Part shown: in pieces, positions 28,363-38,110 of the stretch
Position numbering within the stretch: the stretch's first letter is position 1
How the letters are laid out: every line of letters begins with the position of its first letter
Source of the DNA: Deinococcus sp. Marseille-Q6407
GTDB taxonomy: Bacteria > Deinococcota > Deinococci > Deinococcales > Deinococcaceae
Direction of reading: 5' to 3'
Length of the DNA stretch: 64,000 nucleotides
Assembly (NCBI RefSeq): GCF_946848805.1
Contig: NZ_CAMPFU010000003.1
Span: 1 to 64,000 of the forward strand
Program-made: the position numbers and the translations under genes
Notes under the pieces: model-generated
Seen by the model: the letters and a program-made list of their open reading frames with translations, nothing else
The model's database searches: none
Told to the model about the DNA's origin: nothing

Positions 28363-30099
28363 TTACTCTTGGCCCTGATGGCCCTGCTCCTGCTCGGCCG
28401 CGTCGCGCCCACGGGCGATGTCGCGGGCGCTGCGCCGCCCGAAGGTATGGGCCAGGTCGCGTTCGCTCAGGCGCATCACCGTGGGGCGGCCATGCGGGCA
28501 GGCCCACGGCTGGGCGCAGCGGGACAGCCCTGCCAGAACCTCTGCCCCGTTCTGCTCGTCCAGGCGGCCGGCTTTCAGGGCGGGCAGGCAGGCCAGCCGC
28601 GCCAGCAGGGTGCGCTGCACGTCCTCGTCGCTGTCACCCAGGGCAAGCTCCACCACCCGGGCATGCAGGTCAGCCACCGGCAGGGCGGCCAGCGCCGCTG
28701 GCAGCGAACGCAGCCGCGCCAGCCGCCCCCCCACCGGCCCGGCCCCGAACGGCTCGATCACCAGCCCCCAACCGGCCAGCGCCGCCGCCCGCTCTTCCAG
28801 CCGGGCGGCCTGCTCGGGGGTCAGTTGCAGCAGCTCGGGCGCCGGCAGCTCGAAAGGCGGCAGCTCGGCCACTCCGCGCTGTAACTGCTCGTACAGCACC
28901 CGCTCGTGCGCTGCGTGGCCGTCAATGACCCACAGGTCACCTTCCGCCTCGGCCAGCAGGTACAGCTGCGCGTAGACGCCCAGCAGCCGCATATCGGGGA
29001 AAGTGCCCTTGCCCCCCTGAGCCTGGCCTGGAGCCGTTTCCGCGGCCTCCGGCGCCGAAGCAGGGTCCGGCAGGCCACTCTCTTGCAGGGCCCGCAGGTC
29101 CGGCAGGGCCCGCACATGCGGCACTCCGGCCAGTGCCGCGGCCACCGCGCCGCGTACCTGTGCGGCCAGCTGCGGCAAGTCGGCCAGCGCCACCTGCTGC
29201 TTGCTGGGGTGAATGTTGGGGTTGTGCGCGGCCGGCGGCACGCTGAGATTCAGCACTGCCAGCGGCGCCGCGCCGGGTGGCAACAGTTCGGCGTATCCGT
29301 CCAGCACCGCCTGTTCCAGTTCCGGCGGGGCCTGCACCGGGCGGCCGTTGACCGCAAAGTGCAGCCGGTCGCGCCGGGCGCGGGTCAGTTCCGGCCGCGA
29401 CACGGCCCCGGCAATCCCCGGTGCCTCCAGCGACAGCACCCGGTTGGCGCTGACCGGGCCGTACACGGTTGCCACCGCGCTGCGAAAGTCGCCGGGCGCG
29501 TGGGTCAGCCGCAGTTCGCCGTCCACGCTAAAGCGCCAGTGCAGCTCCGGGTGGTGCAGCACGTAGCGGCCCAGCAGCGCCGTCATCTCGCGCACCTCGG
29601 CCGCTGCCGGTGCCTGTGCCTGCCGGCGGGCCGGCATCGCCGCAAAAAGGTTCTGCACCGCCGCCGACGTGCCGGCCGGCGCCGAAGCGCGGCTGACCTC
29701 GACCGCGTCGCCGTGGGCGGTCAGCAGTGCGGCACCCACCTGCCCGGCCGGGCGGGTCAGCAGGGTGAGCGTGCCGGCCTGAGCGGCGGCCCAGAGTGCC
29801 TCGCCCCGGAAGCCCAGGGTGGCGACCTCGTCCAGCCGCCCGCCTTCCAGCTTGGAGGTGGCGTGCCGCAGCGGAGCCAGGCTCACCTCATCTGCCGGAA
29901 TGCCGCGCCCGTTGTCGCGCACTGCCATCCGGCCCAGGCCGCCGCCTTCCACTTCGATGTCCAGGCGGGTGGCGCCAGCGTCCAGCGCATTTTCAAGCAG
30001 CTCGCGCAGCACATCCAGCGGACGCGACACCACCTCGCCAGCCGCAATCTGGCGGGCGACTTCGGGGGGCAGCAGTCGGATGTGGTCGGCCTGAGGCAT
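28363..30099 (-). CDS. mutL: DNA mismatch repair protein MutL
   Basis: 578 residues from the ATG at 30099. The GHKL ATPase motifs are clear: ELLENALDAGA, VRDNGRGIP, HATSKL and LGFRGEALWA. The C-terminal dimerisation domain has DGHAAHERVLYE, close to the endonuclease motif DQHA(x)2E(x)4E but with Gly for Gln, and CPHGRPT near the end. So it probably belongs to the endonuclease MutL type, as expected for a bacterium without MutH. It acts with MutS to remove replication errors. I prefer 30099 to the start ten codons upstream because the family begins close to IRLLPPEVARQIAAGEVV; TAGTCT lies 10 nt before it. mutS is 0.6 kb upstream with one lipoprotein gene between. Confidence 0.96.
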   Translation of the reverse strand: MPQADHIRLLPPEVARQIAAGEVVSRPLDVLRELLENALDAGATRLDIEVEGGGLGRMAVRDNGRGIPADEVSLAPLRHATSKLEGGRLDEVATLGFRGEALWAAAQAGTLTLLTRPAGQVGAALLTAHGDAVEVSRASAPAGTSAAVQNLFAAMPARRQAQAPAAAEVREMTALLGRYVLHHPELHWRFSVDGELRLTHAPGDFRSAVATVYGPVSANRVLSLEAPGIAGAVSRPELTRARRDRLHFAVNGRPVQAPPELEQAVLDGYAELLPPGAAPLAVLNLSVPPAAHNPNIHPSKQQVALADLPQLAAQVRGAVAAALAGVPHVRALPDLRALQESGLPDPASAPEAAETAPGQAQGGKGTFPDMRLLGVYAQLYLLAEAEGDLWVIDGHAAHERVLYEQLQRGVAELPPFELPAPELLQLTPEQAARLEERAAALAGWGLVIEPFGAGPVGGRLARLRSLPAALAALPVADLHARVVELALGDSDEDVQRTLLARLACLPALKAGRLDEQNGAEVLAGLSRCAQPWACPHGRPTVMRLSERDLAHTFGRRSARDIARGRDAAEQEQGHQGQE

Positions 30100-30188
30100 C
30101 AGCCAGGGCAGACTAGCGCGAGAAGGCAAAGAGGAGTGTGGCGCGGGTATGTTATTTGCGTAACGAGCTGACCGGAAAAACCCAGGCC

Positions 30189-30611
30189 CTATCGCTGAAA
30201 GAACCAGAAGCTGGAGAAGTAGTCCCAGAGGTTGCCCAGCCGGTCCACGTCACCCCCGGCGAATTGGTCGACGTCGTGCTGCACGGTGTCCAGCATCTCG
30301 CGGTAGGGGTTGGTGTGAAAATCGGGCGGGGCAGCCGGGTCGGGTGGGTTGGCCACATCCCAGGCCTGCGCCGCCCGCTGCAAATCCTGCATGGTCTTAT
30401 GGCTGACCAGACTGGGAACATAAACACTCCCACCAGAGTCATATATCCCTACGCCGTTCGTCACAAACTCATGAGGGTCGTCCTGGCCGACCTCTCCCAG
30501 CAGAGTCAGCCCCTGCTTGGCGGCCAGATTACTCACGCTCCCCGGCACGAAACAGGACGCCAGCAGCGCCAGCGTCAGCAGCAGCGGGGGCCAGGGTGAG
30601 CGGAGGTTCAT
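30189..30611 (-). CDS. Putative lipoprotein, unknown function
   Basis: 140 residues beginning [20 protein letters not shown], a signal peptide with lipobox LLASC, so Cys20 would be lipid-modified. The mature part ([17 protein letters not shown] to the Trp/Phe-rich end [12 protein letters not shown]) is not recognised. A -10 box TATGCT ends 7 nt before the ATG at 30611, which decides the start against upstream codons. It lies between mutS and mutL on the same strand; no link to mismatch repair is implied. Confidence 0.65.
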   Translation of the reverse strand: MNLRSPWPPLLLTLALLASCFVPGSVSNLAAKQGLTLLGEVGQDDPHEFVTNGVGIYDSGGSVYVPSLVSHKTMQDLQRAAQAWDVANPPDPAAPPDFHTNPYREMLDTVQHDVDQFAGGDVDRLGNLWDYFSSFWFFQR

Positions 30612-30618
30612 GCTGCCC

Positions 30619-30624
30619 AGCATA
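30619..30624 (-). promoter_or_regulatory. -10 box of leaderless lipoprotein gene
   Basis: TATGCT, 7 nt before the ATG at 30611. Confidence 0.55.
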
Positions 30625-30675
30625 AACAGGGCAAATGATGCAGGGCTGACGGCGGGAGCGGCCGCAGGCGGCGGC

Positions 30676-33282
30676 TCAGCTCTCCTCTGCCGCACTTCCC
30701 CGTTTCCAGCGGTGCAGCACCTCCAGCGCTTCCAGCGGCGTCAGGCGACTGAGGTCCAACGTTGCCAGCTCCTGGCGGATGGCCTTATCGTCGCCCTGCA
30801 CGCTCAGCGCGGCCAGCAGTTCGGCGCTGCGCTCCACCACCTGCGTGGGCAGTCCGGCCAGCCGCGCCACCTCCACCCCGTAACTCTGGCGGGCCGCGCC
30901 GGGAATGACCTGATGGAAGAAAGTCAGGCTGCCGCCCTCTTCCTCGGCGGCCACATGCAGGTTGACCAGCCCCGGCAGCTCGGCGTCCAGCCGGGTCAGC
31001 TCGAAATAGTGCGTGGCGAACAGGGTGTGCGCCCCGCAGCGGTGCAGGTGTTCCAGCGCCGCCTGGGCAATAGCGAGGCCGTCCAGGGTAGAAGTGCCGC
31101 GCCCCACCTCGTCCAGAATCACCAGGCTGCTGGAGGTGGCCCCGTGCAGGATGGCGGCCAGCTCGGACATTTCCACCATGAAGGTGGAGCGCCCGCCCGC
31201 CAGGTCGTCACTGGCCCCGATGCGGGTGTGAACGGCGTCGTAGACCGGCAGCGCCGCCGCCTCGGCCGGCACGAAAGCGCCGATCTGATGCAGCAGCGCT
31301 GTCAGGGCCACCGTGCGCAGGTAGGTGCTTTTGCCGGCCATGTTGGGCCCGGTCAGCAGCAGGATGTGGCGGCCCTGGCCCAGCGCGGCGTCGTTGGGCA
31401 CGAAGCTGCCGGCCTGCCCCGCCTGGGCCAGCGCGTATTCCACCACCGGGTGCCGCGCCTGGGTCAGCGTCAGGGCGCCGTCCTCGCTGAGCTGTGGCCG
31501 CACCCAGCCGCGCCCAGCAGCCACCTCAGCCAGCGCCGCCAGCACGTCCAGCTCGGCCAGGGCGCCGGCCGCTTCGGCCAGGGCGTCGGCGTGCAGGGCC
31601 AGCGTGGCCCGCAGTTCGGTAAACACCTGCAGCTCCAGCGCCGCCGCCGCCGCGTCCAGCCGGGCAATCTCGCGCTCGCGCTCGCGCAGGTCCGGGCGGG
31701 TAAAGCGGGCCCGGTCCTTGAGGGTCGCCACCTGGTGATAATCGGGCGGCACTCGGTCCAGCTGGGCGCGGGTCACTTCCAGGTAATAGCCAAACACCTG
31801 ATTGAAACCCACCTTGAGGCTCGGAATGCCGGTGCGCTCCCGCTCACTGCCTTCCAGGTCGGCCAGGTAGGCGCGGTGCGCCAGAGCTTCGGCACGCAGG
31901 GCGTCCAGCTCGGCGCTATAGCCTTCCCGGATCAGGCCGCCCTCGCCGGCGCGGATGGGCGGCTCGTCTACCAGCGCGCCGCGAATGGCCTGCACCACGT
32001 CCGGGAGCGCTTCCAGCCGGGCGCGGACGCCGCTCAGCAGGCCGCCCGGGGCCCCGGCAGACTGCGGGCGCAGCAACTCGGCCACCTCGGGCAGCAACTC
32101 CAGGGTGCGGGCCAGCGCCGCTACCTCACGCGGGGTGGCCCGGCGGGTAGACACCCGCGCCGCCAGCCGTTCCAGGTCGTGGGCGCGGTAGAGCAGCGCC
32201 CGCACGCCGGCCCGCAGGTCAGGCTGCCGGACCAGCGTCTCCACGCTGTCCTGCCGGGCGGCAATGCTCAGAGCGTCCAGCAGCGGCGCCCGCAGCCAGG
32301 CCCGCAGCCGGCGGCGGCCCCCGGCGGTGCGGGTGTCGCTCAGCACGTCCATCAGGCTCAGGCCCTGCGGCGAATTGGGCGCAAAGACTTCCAGCGCCCG
32401 CAGCGTGCTGTCGGGCAGCGCCATGTGGGCCCCCGGCTGAAAGCGGGTCAGTCGGCGCACCATCTCCAGCCGGCCCTGCTGCGTCAGCCGGGCGTACCCC
32501 AGCACCGCGCCGCAGGCCCGCCGCAGCGCCGGCGAATCCAGGGTGCCCGGCACCTCGCCCAGCACTGCCTGCAACTCGGCCGCGGCCGCCTCTTCCCCGA
32601 AATTGGCCGGCGACAGCATCACTGCAAAGCGGCTCTGAAAGTCGGCCAGCAGGGCACCATTCTCCGAGAGCTCCGGGGCCAGCAAAACCTCGCGGGTACG
32701 CCAGCGCGAAAGCTCGTCGTAGAGCGCCGTGCGGGTATGAAAGGCGGCGCAGCGAAACTCGCCGGTAGACACGTCCAGCAGGCTCAGGGCGTAGCCTTCG
32801 CCGGTCGCCACCGCCGCCAGATAGTTCTCGTCGGCGCCCAGCCAGCGCGCGTCGGTCAGAGTGCCGGGGGTCAGCAGCTGCGTCACCTCGCGGGCCACCA
32901 GTCCGGAGCCGGGTTCTTCCACCTGATCGGCCACCGCCACCCGCACCCCCTGCGCCAGCAACTTCTCGATCTGGCTGTCCAGCGTGCGGACCGGCACCCC
33001 GGCCATCGGCGTCGAGAAATCCTTGCTGGATTTGTGGGTCAGCGCCAGGCCCAAAAGCCGCGCGGCCCGCTCGGCGTCTTCCCCGAACGTCTCGTAAAAA
33101 TCGCCCACCTGAAACAGCAGCAACGCGCCGGGAAACTCCTCCTGGACCTCATCGCGCATGGAAACGTACTGCTGCAGCATCGGCGGCAGGGTGCCGTTGC
33201 CGGTGCCTTTGAGGGTCTGCGCCGGAATCCGAGCCGGAGACAGGTTGGACGTTTTGGACGTTCTGGAGCGGCCAGCAGGCAT
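30676..33282 (-). CDS. mutS: DNA mismatch repair protein MutS
   Basis: 868 residues, normal for MutS1. Residues about 55-65 carry [11 protein letters not shown] with the mismatch-wedging Phe-x-Glu. The ATPase has Walker [12 protein letters not shown], Walker [18 protein letters not shown] and the [10 protein letters not shown] switch. MutS binds mispairs and recruits MutL. The ATG at 33282 follows -10 TAGCAT by 6 nt with no ribosome site, so the mRNA looks leaderless; the 35-residue N-terminal tail before the mismatch domain is Ser/Thr/Lys-rich. Divergent from rplM. Confidence 0.98.
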   Translation of the reverse strand: MPAGRSRTSKTSNLSPARIPAQTLKGTGNGTLPPMLQQYVSMRDEVQEEFPGALLLFQVGDFYETFGEDAERAARLLGLALTHKSSKDFSTPMAGVPVRTLDSQIEKLLAQGVRVAVADQVEEPGSGLVAREVTQLLTPGTLTDARWLGADENYLAAVATGEGYALSLLDVSTGEFRCAAFHTRTALYDELSRWRTREVLLAPELSENGALLADFQSRFAVMLSPANFGEEAAAAELQAVLGEVPGTLDSPALRRACGAVLGYARLTQQGRLEMVRRLTRFQPGAHMALPDSTLRALEVFAPNSPQGLSLMDVLSDTRTAGGRRRLRAWLRAPLLDALSIAARQDSVETLVRQPDLRAGVRALLYRAHDLERLAARVSTRRATPREVAALARTLELLPEVAELLRPQSAGAPGGLLSGVRARLEALPDVVQAIRGALVDEPPIRAGEGGLIREGYSAELDALRAEALAHRAYLADLEGSERERTGIPSLKVGFNQVFGYYLEVTRAQLDRVPPDYHQVATLKDRARFTRPDLREREREIARLDAAAAALELQVFTELRATLALHADALAEAAGALAELDVLAALAEVAAGRGWVRPQLSEDGALTLTQARHPVVEYALAQAGQAGSFVPNDAALGQGRHILLLTGPNMAGKSTYLRTVALTALLHQIGAFVPAEAAALPVYDAVHTRIGASDDLAGGRSTFMVEMSELAAILHGATSSSLVILDEVGRGTSTLDGLAIAQAALEHLHRCGAHTLFATHYFELTRLDAELPGLVNLHVAAEEEGGSLTFFHQVIPGAARQSYGVEVARLAGLPTQVVERSAELLAALSVQGDDKAIRQELATLDLSRLTPLEALEVLHRWKRGSAAEES

Positions 33283-33288
33283 TGCCCG

Positions 33289-33294
33289 ATGCTA
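33289..33294 (-). promoter_or_regulatory. -10 box of leaderless mutS
   Basis: TAGCAT, 6 nt before the ATG at 33282. Confidence 0.6.
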
Positions 33295-33372
33295 GCAGGG
33301 GGCCCTAGGAGCGATGGTCGGCCGCCTCGCCTTCGGGGAGCGTGGCCCGGAAAACAGCCGCCGCCTCCCGCC

Positions 33373-33401
33373 TTGCCCCGCTCCCCAGGGCCTGATAGAC
33401 T
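33373..33401 (+). promoter_or_regulatory. Promoter of rplM-rpsI
   Basis: -35 TTGCCC, 17-bp spacer, -10 TAGACT. The leader is about 165 nt and holds small hairpins (for example CACTTC-TGCCCC-GAAGTG near 33473-33489); an autoregulatory site is possible but not shown. Confidence 0.6.
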
Positions 33402-33573
33402 CACCTTTAGTGTTTCGCGCTTGGTAGGGCCGAGACGCCGGGCCGGCACCCGGAGGTTTCCCGCTTGGACACTTCTGCCCCGAAGTGCTAGCGACGTGCA
33501 AACCAACCGCCAACCCTATCTGCCATCCGGCAAGCCCGGAGCGCAGAAATCCCCTAAAGCACTGGAGTACAAG

Positions 33574-33997
33574 GTGAAAACCTACATCCCCAAAAACGAT
33601 GAGCAGAACTGGGTCGTGGTGGACGCCGCCGGCGTTCCCCTGGGCCGCCTGGCGACGCTGGTCGCAAGCCGTATCCGCGGCAAGCACCGCCCCGACTTCA
33701 CCCCCAACATGATCAACGGCGACTTCGTGATCGTACTGAACGCCGACAAAGTCGTGCTGACCGGCAAAAAGCTGGACGACAAGGTGTACACCCGCTACAC
33801 CGGTTACCAGGGCGGCCTCAAGACCGAAACCGCCCGTGAAGCGCTGGCCAAGCACCCCGAACGCGTCATCGAACGTGCCGTGTACGGCATGCTGCCCAAG
33901 GGCCGTCAGGGCCGTGCCATGCACAGCCGCCTGAAGGTCTACGCCGGTGACAAGCACCCCCACGCCCCCCAACAGCCCCAAGTGATCGAGGTTCAAA

Positions 33998-34008
<11 letters not shown>
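33574..34008 (+). CDS. rplM: 50S ribosomal protein L13
   Basis: 144 residues. It has [37 protein letters not shown], the YTGYQGGLK segment and [18 protein letters not shown] typical of L13. The frame is open far upstream. I choose the GTG at 33574 because GGAG lies 6 nt upstream and this gives the usual length. Deinococcus L13 proteins are known with an N-terminal extension, and an in-frame GTG at 33496 would add 26 residues, so that start cannot be excluded. Followed with an 11-bp overlap by rpsI. Confidence 0.95.
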
Positions 34009-34396
<388 letters not shown>

Positions 34397-34440
34397 TTTT
34401 TCAGCCCAGGTGTCCAGCCCCCGGCTGGCGCTTACGCAAA

Positions 34441-34466
34441 ACCCCGCCCAGGTGGCGGGGTTTTTT
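34441..34466 (+). terminator. Intrinsic terminator of rplM-rpsI
   Basis: ACCCCGCC-CAGGT-GGCGGGGT followed by a T-run; four A before the stem make it partly usable for the convergent HAD genes. Confidence 0.9.
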
Positions 34467-34484
34467 GTGCCGAAAAAGAAAAGT

Positions 34485-35276
34485 TCAGAGGTCAACCAGC
34501 AGGCTATCCAGCCAGGCTACCAACTCATGCGGCCCGGCAATGCTCTCGTCGGCGTAATCGTGCAGCAGCGGCAGGGTGCCCGACTGCACCACGTATCCGG
34601 CCACCTTGAACATGGCGATGTCGTTGTCGCTGTCCCCGAAGGCGACTGTGCGGGCCAGCGGGATTTCCAGCGCCTCGGCCAGCAGGGTGATGCCGGCTCC
34701 CTTGTGGGCCCCACGGGGGGTCACCGTCATCATCTGGCCGTAGGGTGGCTGGGCGCCGGTCACAGTCAAATCCGGCCAATGCTGCCGCAGGTGCGCGGCG
34801 TGCGCGGCCACACCCTCATGAAAGAAGTTCACCTTCTGTACCCGCCCGCGCGGCACCTCGGCGGTGGGGCGGGGGCTACGGGCCAGCTGCTGGGCAGTGG
34901 GCACCTGATCTTCTGGCAGGTCCACGTACATCTGCCCGCCCGAGAACATCACCAGCCGTGCGCCGGGCATGGCGTGGTCCAGCACTGCCGCCAGTTCCTC
35001 GTCGCTGAAGTAGAGGACCTGCTTCACCTCACCGCCCACCGTGACCTGCCCGCCGTTCTGGGTGGCGACCGCGTCGAAAGAAATGGCGTCTTCGATACCG
35101 GGAGGCAACACGTCACGCCCGGTAATGGCGGCCAGCCGAACACCGCGCTGTTGCAGTCGCCCCAGCGCCGCAGGCAGGTCCGGCGGCAGCTGTGGGTCGC
35201 CGTCGGGCACCAGGGTACCGTCGAAATCGAAAGCCAGTAGCAGCGGCAGTCCCTGTGGACGTGGCCGCCCGCTCAT
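34485..35276 (-). CDS. HAD-superfamily (Cof-type) phosphatase, copy 2
   Basis: 263 residues from the ATG at 35276. HAD motifs: LAFDFDGTLV (nucleophile Asp and acid Asp), AITGRD (motif II), GAHKGAGI (Lys, motif III) and AFGDSDNDIAMFKVAG (motif IV). The C2-type cap between motifs II and III is typical of Cof/YidA sugar-phosphate phosphatases. The ATG overlaps the stop of the upstream paralogue as ATGA. It shares long stretches with that paralogue (GAQPPY, TVTPxGAHKGA, LPLL), so the pair arose by tandem duplication. Substrate unknown. Confidence 0.88.
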   Translation of the reverse strand: MSGRPRPQGLPLLLAFDFDGTLVPDGDPQLPPDLPAALGRLQQRGVRLAAITGRDVLPPGIEDAISFDAVATQNGGQVTVGGEVKQVLYFSDEELAAVLDHAMPGARLVMFSGGQMYVDLPEDQVPTAQQLARSPRPTAEVPRGRVQKVNFFHEGVAAHAAHLRQHWPDLTVTGAQPPYGQMMTVTPRGAHKGAGITLLAEALEIPLARTVAFGDSDNDIAMFKVAGYVVQSGTLPLLHDYADESIAGPHELVAWLDSLLVDL

Positions 35277-36082
35277 GCCTGCGCCTCCAGGCTGTCGGCC
35301 AGGTGGTCCAGCCACGCTCCCAACTCGGCCGGTCCAGCCAGCTGCTCGTTGGCATGCTGGGCCAGCAGCGGCAAGGTGCCCAGCTGCACCGCGTAGCCGG
35401 CCACTTCAAACATGGCGATGTCGTTGTCGGTGTCGCCAAACACGGCGGTGCGGGACAGCGGCACCTTCAGCGCCTCTGCCATCCGGGTCAGCGCCGCGCC
35501 CTTGTGTGCCCCGCTCGGCGTCACGGTGAGGTACTGCTCGTAAGGTGGCTGAGCGCCGGTCAGCACCAGCTGTGGCTGACCAGCCCGCAGCCGCGCGGCG
35601 TGCCCAGCTACTCCTGCGTGGTGCAAGCCCACTTTTTCAATCACCTGCCCGCGTGCCTCGGCCAGCGGCCGGTAGCCACGGGTGGCAATCCAGCCGGGCA
35701 GCTGGCCTTCTGGAGGCGGGTCCAGATACAGAGTGCCGTCGGAATACAGAATCAGCCGCGCCCCTTCCAGCTCGTGGGCCAGGATGGCTTCCAGTTCTTC
35801 GGGGGTAAAGCTCGCCGAGGTGTGCAGCTCTCCTCCAATCACCACCCGGCCCCCGTTCTGCGAGGCCAGGGCGCTGAAGGGAGCAGCCTGAGCAATAGCT
35901 TCCGGCACCAGATCGCGCCCGGTAATCACGGCCAGGTGCACGCCCAGGCCGTGCAGACGCCGCAGCGCCTGGGCTGTTTTCACCGGCACCTCGTTGCCAA
36001 GTTCTGGCACCAGGGTGCCGTCCAGATCGAAAGCCAGCAGCAGCGGCAACTCCGCAGGCCGGCGGTGGGAAGGTGATGTCAT
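35273..36082 (-). CDS. HAD-superfamily (Cof-type) phosphatase, copy 1
   Basis: 269 residues. Motifs: LAFDLDGTLV, VITGRD, GAHKGAAL and VFGDTDNDIAMFEVAG, with a C2 cap. It is the first of a tandem pair; the next copy starts inside its stop codon. The ATG at 36082 has -10 TAGACT 7 nt upstream and no ribosome site, so it is probably leaderless while its partner depends on coupling. Both differ mainly in the cap, where substrate is chosen, so they may have different substrates. Confidence 0.88.
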   Translation of the reverse strand: MTSPSHRRPAELPLLLAFDLDGTLVPELGNEVPVKTAQALRRLHGLGVHLAVITGRDLVPEAIAQAAPFSALASQNGGRVVIGGELHTSASFTPEELEAILAHELEGARLILYSDGTLYLDPPPEGQLPGWIATRGYRPLAEARGQVIEKVGLHHAGVAGHAARLRAGQPQLVLTGAQPPYEQYLTVTPSGAHKGAALTRMAEALKVPLSRTAVFGDTDNDIAMFEVAGYAVQLGTLPLLAQHANEQLAGPAELGAWLDHLADSLEAQA

Positions 36083-36089
36083 AACAGAC

Positions 36090-36095
36090 AGTCTA
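36090..36095 (-). promoter_or_regulatory. -10 box of leaderless HAD operon
   Basis: TAGACT, 7 nt before the ATG at 36082. Confidence 0.6.
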
Positions 36096-36109
36096 TTGAC
36101 TGGAGGGGG

Positions 36110-36568
36110 TCAGCGGCCGGTGTGTCCGTAGCCGCCAGACCGCACTTCGCCGCTGCTGAAGCCGTCGTCGCCGTCGGCCAGCAGGTACGGCATGAATACG
36201 CCCTGGGCAATGCGGTCGCCGGCGTGGGCCTCGAACGGCTCGGCGCCCAGGTTCCGCAGCGCCAGCACGATGTTGCCGTCGTTGTCCGGGTTGCCATAAT
36301 AGTCGGCGTCCACAATCCCCACCGTGTTGGCCAGCATCAGCCCCCGCAGACCGGCGCTGGACCGCACGTAAATCTGAAGCACCTCGCCCGGCTGCATATA
36401 CGCCTTGACATCGGTGGCCACCCGCACCAGTTCGCCAGGCAGAACCGTCAGGTCCACCGGCGTCACGAAGTCGTAGCCGGCCGAGTGCCGGGTGCCGCGC
36501 CGGGGCAACTGTACCTCGGCGGCCGGGTGCTGACGGTGCGGCTCCGAAACAGGCTGAAATCCACGCAT
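36110..36568 (-). CDS. dut: dUTP diphosphatase (trimeric type)
   Basis: 152 residues. The trimeric dUTPase motifs are present: GTRHSAGYDF (1), RSSAGLRG (2), VGIVDADYYGNPDND (3), GDRIAQGVF (4) and the C-terminal SGGYGHTGR in place of the usual Gly-rich motif 5. It turns dUTP into dUMP, keeping uracil out of DNA and feeding thymidylate synthesis. I choose the ATG at 36568 rather than 36595 because -10 TAAACT ends 7 nt before it, the leaderless layout seen repeatedly here. Confidence 0.93.
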   Translation of the reverse strand: MRGFQPVSEPHRQHPAAEVQLPRRGTRHSAGYDFVTPVDLTVLPGELVRVATDVKAYMQPGEVLQIYVRSSAGLRGLMLANTVGIVDADYYGNPDNDGNIVLALRNLGAEPFEAHAGDRIAQGVFMPYLLADGDDGFSSGEVRSGGYGHTGR

Positions 36569-36575
36569 ACCCCTG

Positions 36576-36581
36576 AGTTTA
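36576..36581 (-). promoter_or_regulatory. -10 box of leaderless dut
   Basis: TAAACT, 7 nt before the ATG at 36568; decides the start. Confidence 0.6.
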
Positions 36582-36625
36582 AAGGGCGAAAGCACCAGGG
36601 GGCTTCAGGCGCAGCCCTACCCGCC

Positions 36626-36659
36626 AAAAGAAAACCCCGCCCCCCCAGAAGGAGGCGGG
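36626..36659 (-). terminator. Intrinsic terminator of rplS
   Basis: On the minus strand CCCGCC and GGCGGG form the stem, followed by GTTTTCTTTT. Confidence 0.8.
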
Positions 36660-36685
36660 ATCTTCAGCAAAGGGCAGAAGGGGCT

Positions 36686-37330
36686 TCAGGCCTTGTCGGC
36701 GGCGGCTTCGGCACCAGCTTCACCGGGAGCGGCCTCGGCGGCTTCGTTATCGGTGGCAGCCGGAGCGTCGGTACCGGCTTCGCCGCTCTGGTCGTCGTTC
36801 TGAGCGTTCTGCTCGGCTTCGGCCTGAGCGCGGGCTTCGGCTTCGGCGGCAGCCTGAGCTTCAGCTTCGGCCTGGGCGCGGGCTTCCAGAGCGCGGGCTT
36901 CGGCTTCACGGGCGGCGGCGTCGGCCTTGGCCTTTTCTTCCTTGGCGACTTCGGCGTCCTTCATCACGCGGTTGCGGTCGGACTTGATGCGGGCGGCCTT
37001 ACCGCGCAGTTCACGCAGGTAGTACAGCTTGGCGCGGCGCACCTTACCGCGTTCCAGCACCTGAATGGAGTCCAGGCGGGGGCTGGAGAAGGGGAAGACA
37101 CGCTCCACGCCTTCACCGAAGGAGATCTTGCGAACGGTAAAGCTCTTGCGGCTGCCCGAGCCGTTGATGGCAATCACCACGCCGTCAAAGGCCTGGTTAC
37201 GGGTGCGGTTGCCTTCCACCACTTTGGTGGTGACGCGGATGGTATCGCCGGGCTGGAAGCTGGGCAGGCCCTGGCGGATGTGGGGCTGCTCGACGGCGCG
37301 CAGGATGTCGCCACGGTTCACTTTGGTCAT
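36686..37330 (-). CDS. rplS: 50S ribosomal protein L19 with long acidic tail
   Basis: 214 residues, about 95 more than a normal L19. Residues 1-118 are ordinary L19 ([67 protein letters not shown]). Residues about 119-214 are low complexity: an Ala/Glu/Arg stretch that would form a long charged helix, then an acidic Asn/Asp/Gly/Ala end. Deinococcus L19 is known to be extended, but this tail is long. L19 sits at the subunit interface near the bridge to 16S rRNA. GAGGAG precedes the ATG. Confidence 0.96.
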   Translation of the reverse strand: MTKVNRGDILRAVEQPHIRQGLPSFQPGDTIRVTTKVVEGNRTRNQAFDGVVIAINGSGSRKSFTVRKISFGEGVERVFPFSSPRLDSIQVLERGKVRRAKLYYLRELRGKAARIKSDRNRVMKDAEVAKEEKAKADAAAREAEARALEARAQAEAEAQAAAEAEARAQAEAEQNAQNDDQSGEAGTDAPAATDNEAAEAAPGEAGAEAAADKA

Positions 37331-37482
37331 AAAAACTCTCCTCTTGGGTCAGCGGACTGTCTCTGAAGTGGGATTTGGGGTGTTCCGGCCGGTAGGACGC
37401 CCGGGGAAGGGCAGCGCTCCCGGCAGGCCGAGACATTCTTGACAGAACGCACCCACGCTCGCGACGCGGGGCAGACCTTCCT

Positions 37483-37511
37483 ACTATACGTGGGGACAGG
37501 ACCAGGCTCAA
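37483..37511 (-). promoter_or_regulatory. Promoter of rplS
   Basis: -35 TTGAGC (37511-37506), 17-bp spacer, -10 TATAGT (37488-37483). Leader about 145 nt. Confidence 0.65.
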
Positions 37512-37583
37512 GGGGAAGCGCGGCAGCGAAGGAGCGCAAGAAAAGGCCGAGGCCACCGCATCAGCGCGGGACTGCAACTTTTT

Positions 37584-37589
37584 TATGCT
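37584..37589 (+). promoter_or_regulatory. -10 box of a leaderless secreted-protein gene
   Basis: TATGCT, 7 nt before the ATG at 37597. Confidence 0.6.
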
Positions 37590-37596
37590 GAGAGGC

Positions 37597-37983
37597 ATGA
37601 AACTGCAACTCCTTGGAATGACCGCCGCCGCCCTGCTCGTGTCCAGCGCCGCTGCCGAAAGCGTGACGGCCGCTGTCCGCAGCGAAGCCAATGCCCTGTC
37701 GCGCCAGTACACTGGCAAAGTCTGCCGCGCCGACTACGACCTGGACACCGAACGCTACGGCCGGCAGCTGAACACCCAGCAGCTGAAGGCCCGGCGCACG
37801 GCGATCTACAACGACTGGAAAGAAGACCTGGCCGAGGACGCCCGTGAGGACGGCGACACCTACAAGATCGGTTACGAAAACAACCGCATCTGGGCCTGGC
37901 AAAAGGACCGCAAAGGCAAGACCGAGTTCAAGGTCGTGACCCTTAGCGCGGCTGGCGAGCGCGAGCTGAGCTGCGACCTCTGA
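37597..37983 (+). CDS. Small secreted protein, unknown function
   Basis: 128 residues. MKLQLLGMTAAALLVSSAAAES is a good signal peptide with cleavage after AAA. The mature part is charged and has two Cys (KVCRADYDLD and the end ELSCDL), which may form a disulphide. An upstream ATG at 37585 is in frame, but -10 TATGCT overlaps it and ends 7 nt before 37597, which fixes the start. A terminator follows. No family recognised. Confidence 0.75.
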   Translation: MKLQLLGMTAAALLVSSAAAESVTAAVRSEANALSRQYTGKVCRADYDLDTERYGRQLNTQQLKARRTAIYNDWKEDLAEDAREDGDTYKIGYENNRIWAWQKDRKGKTEFKVVTLSAAGERELSCDL

Positions 37984-38007
37984 GGCGCCAGGGCCTTTAG
38001 GCCCTCC

Positions 38008-38043
38008 CCCCTGCCCCGCTGAAATAGCGGCAGGGGACTTTTT
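38008..38043 (+). terminator. Intrinsic terminator
   Basis: CCCCTG and CCGCT pair with AGCGG and CAGGGG around a GAAAT loop (two bulged C), followed by ACTTTTT. It serves the small secreted-protein gene. Confidence 0.85.
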
Positions 38044-38110
38044 ATGGAGCGGTGGTGCCGCCCGCCTTCTAGTTTTCAGGCTCCAGCGCACTCCGGGACA
38101 GGCAGGCCCA

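Noticed and set aside
30517..33573. Upstream extension of rplM through about 1,000 open codons
   Set aside because: It is antisense to mutS; L13 family length and the GGAG site fix the start at 33574.
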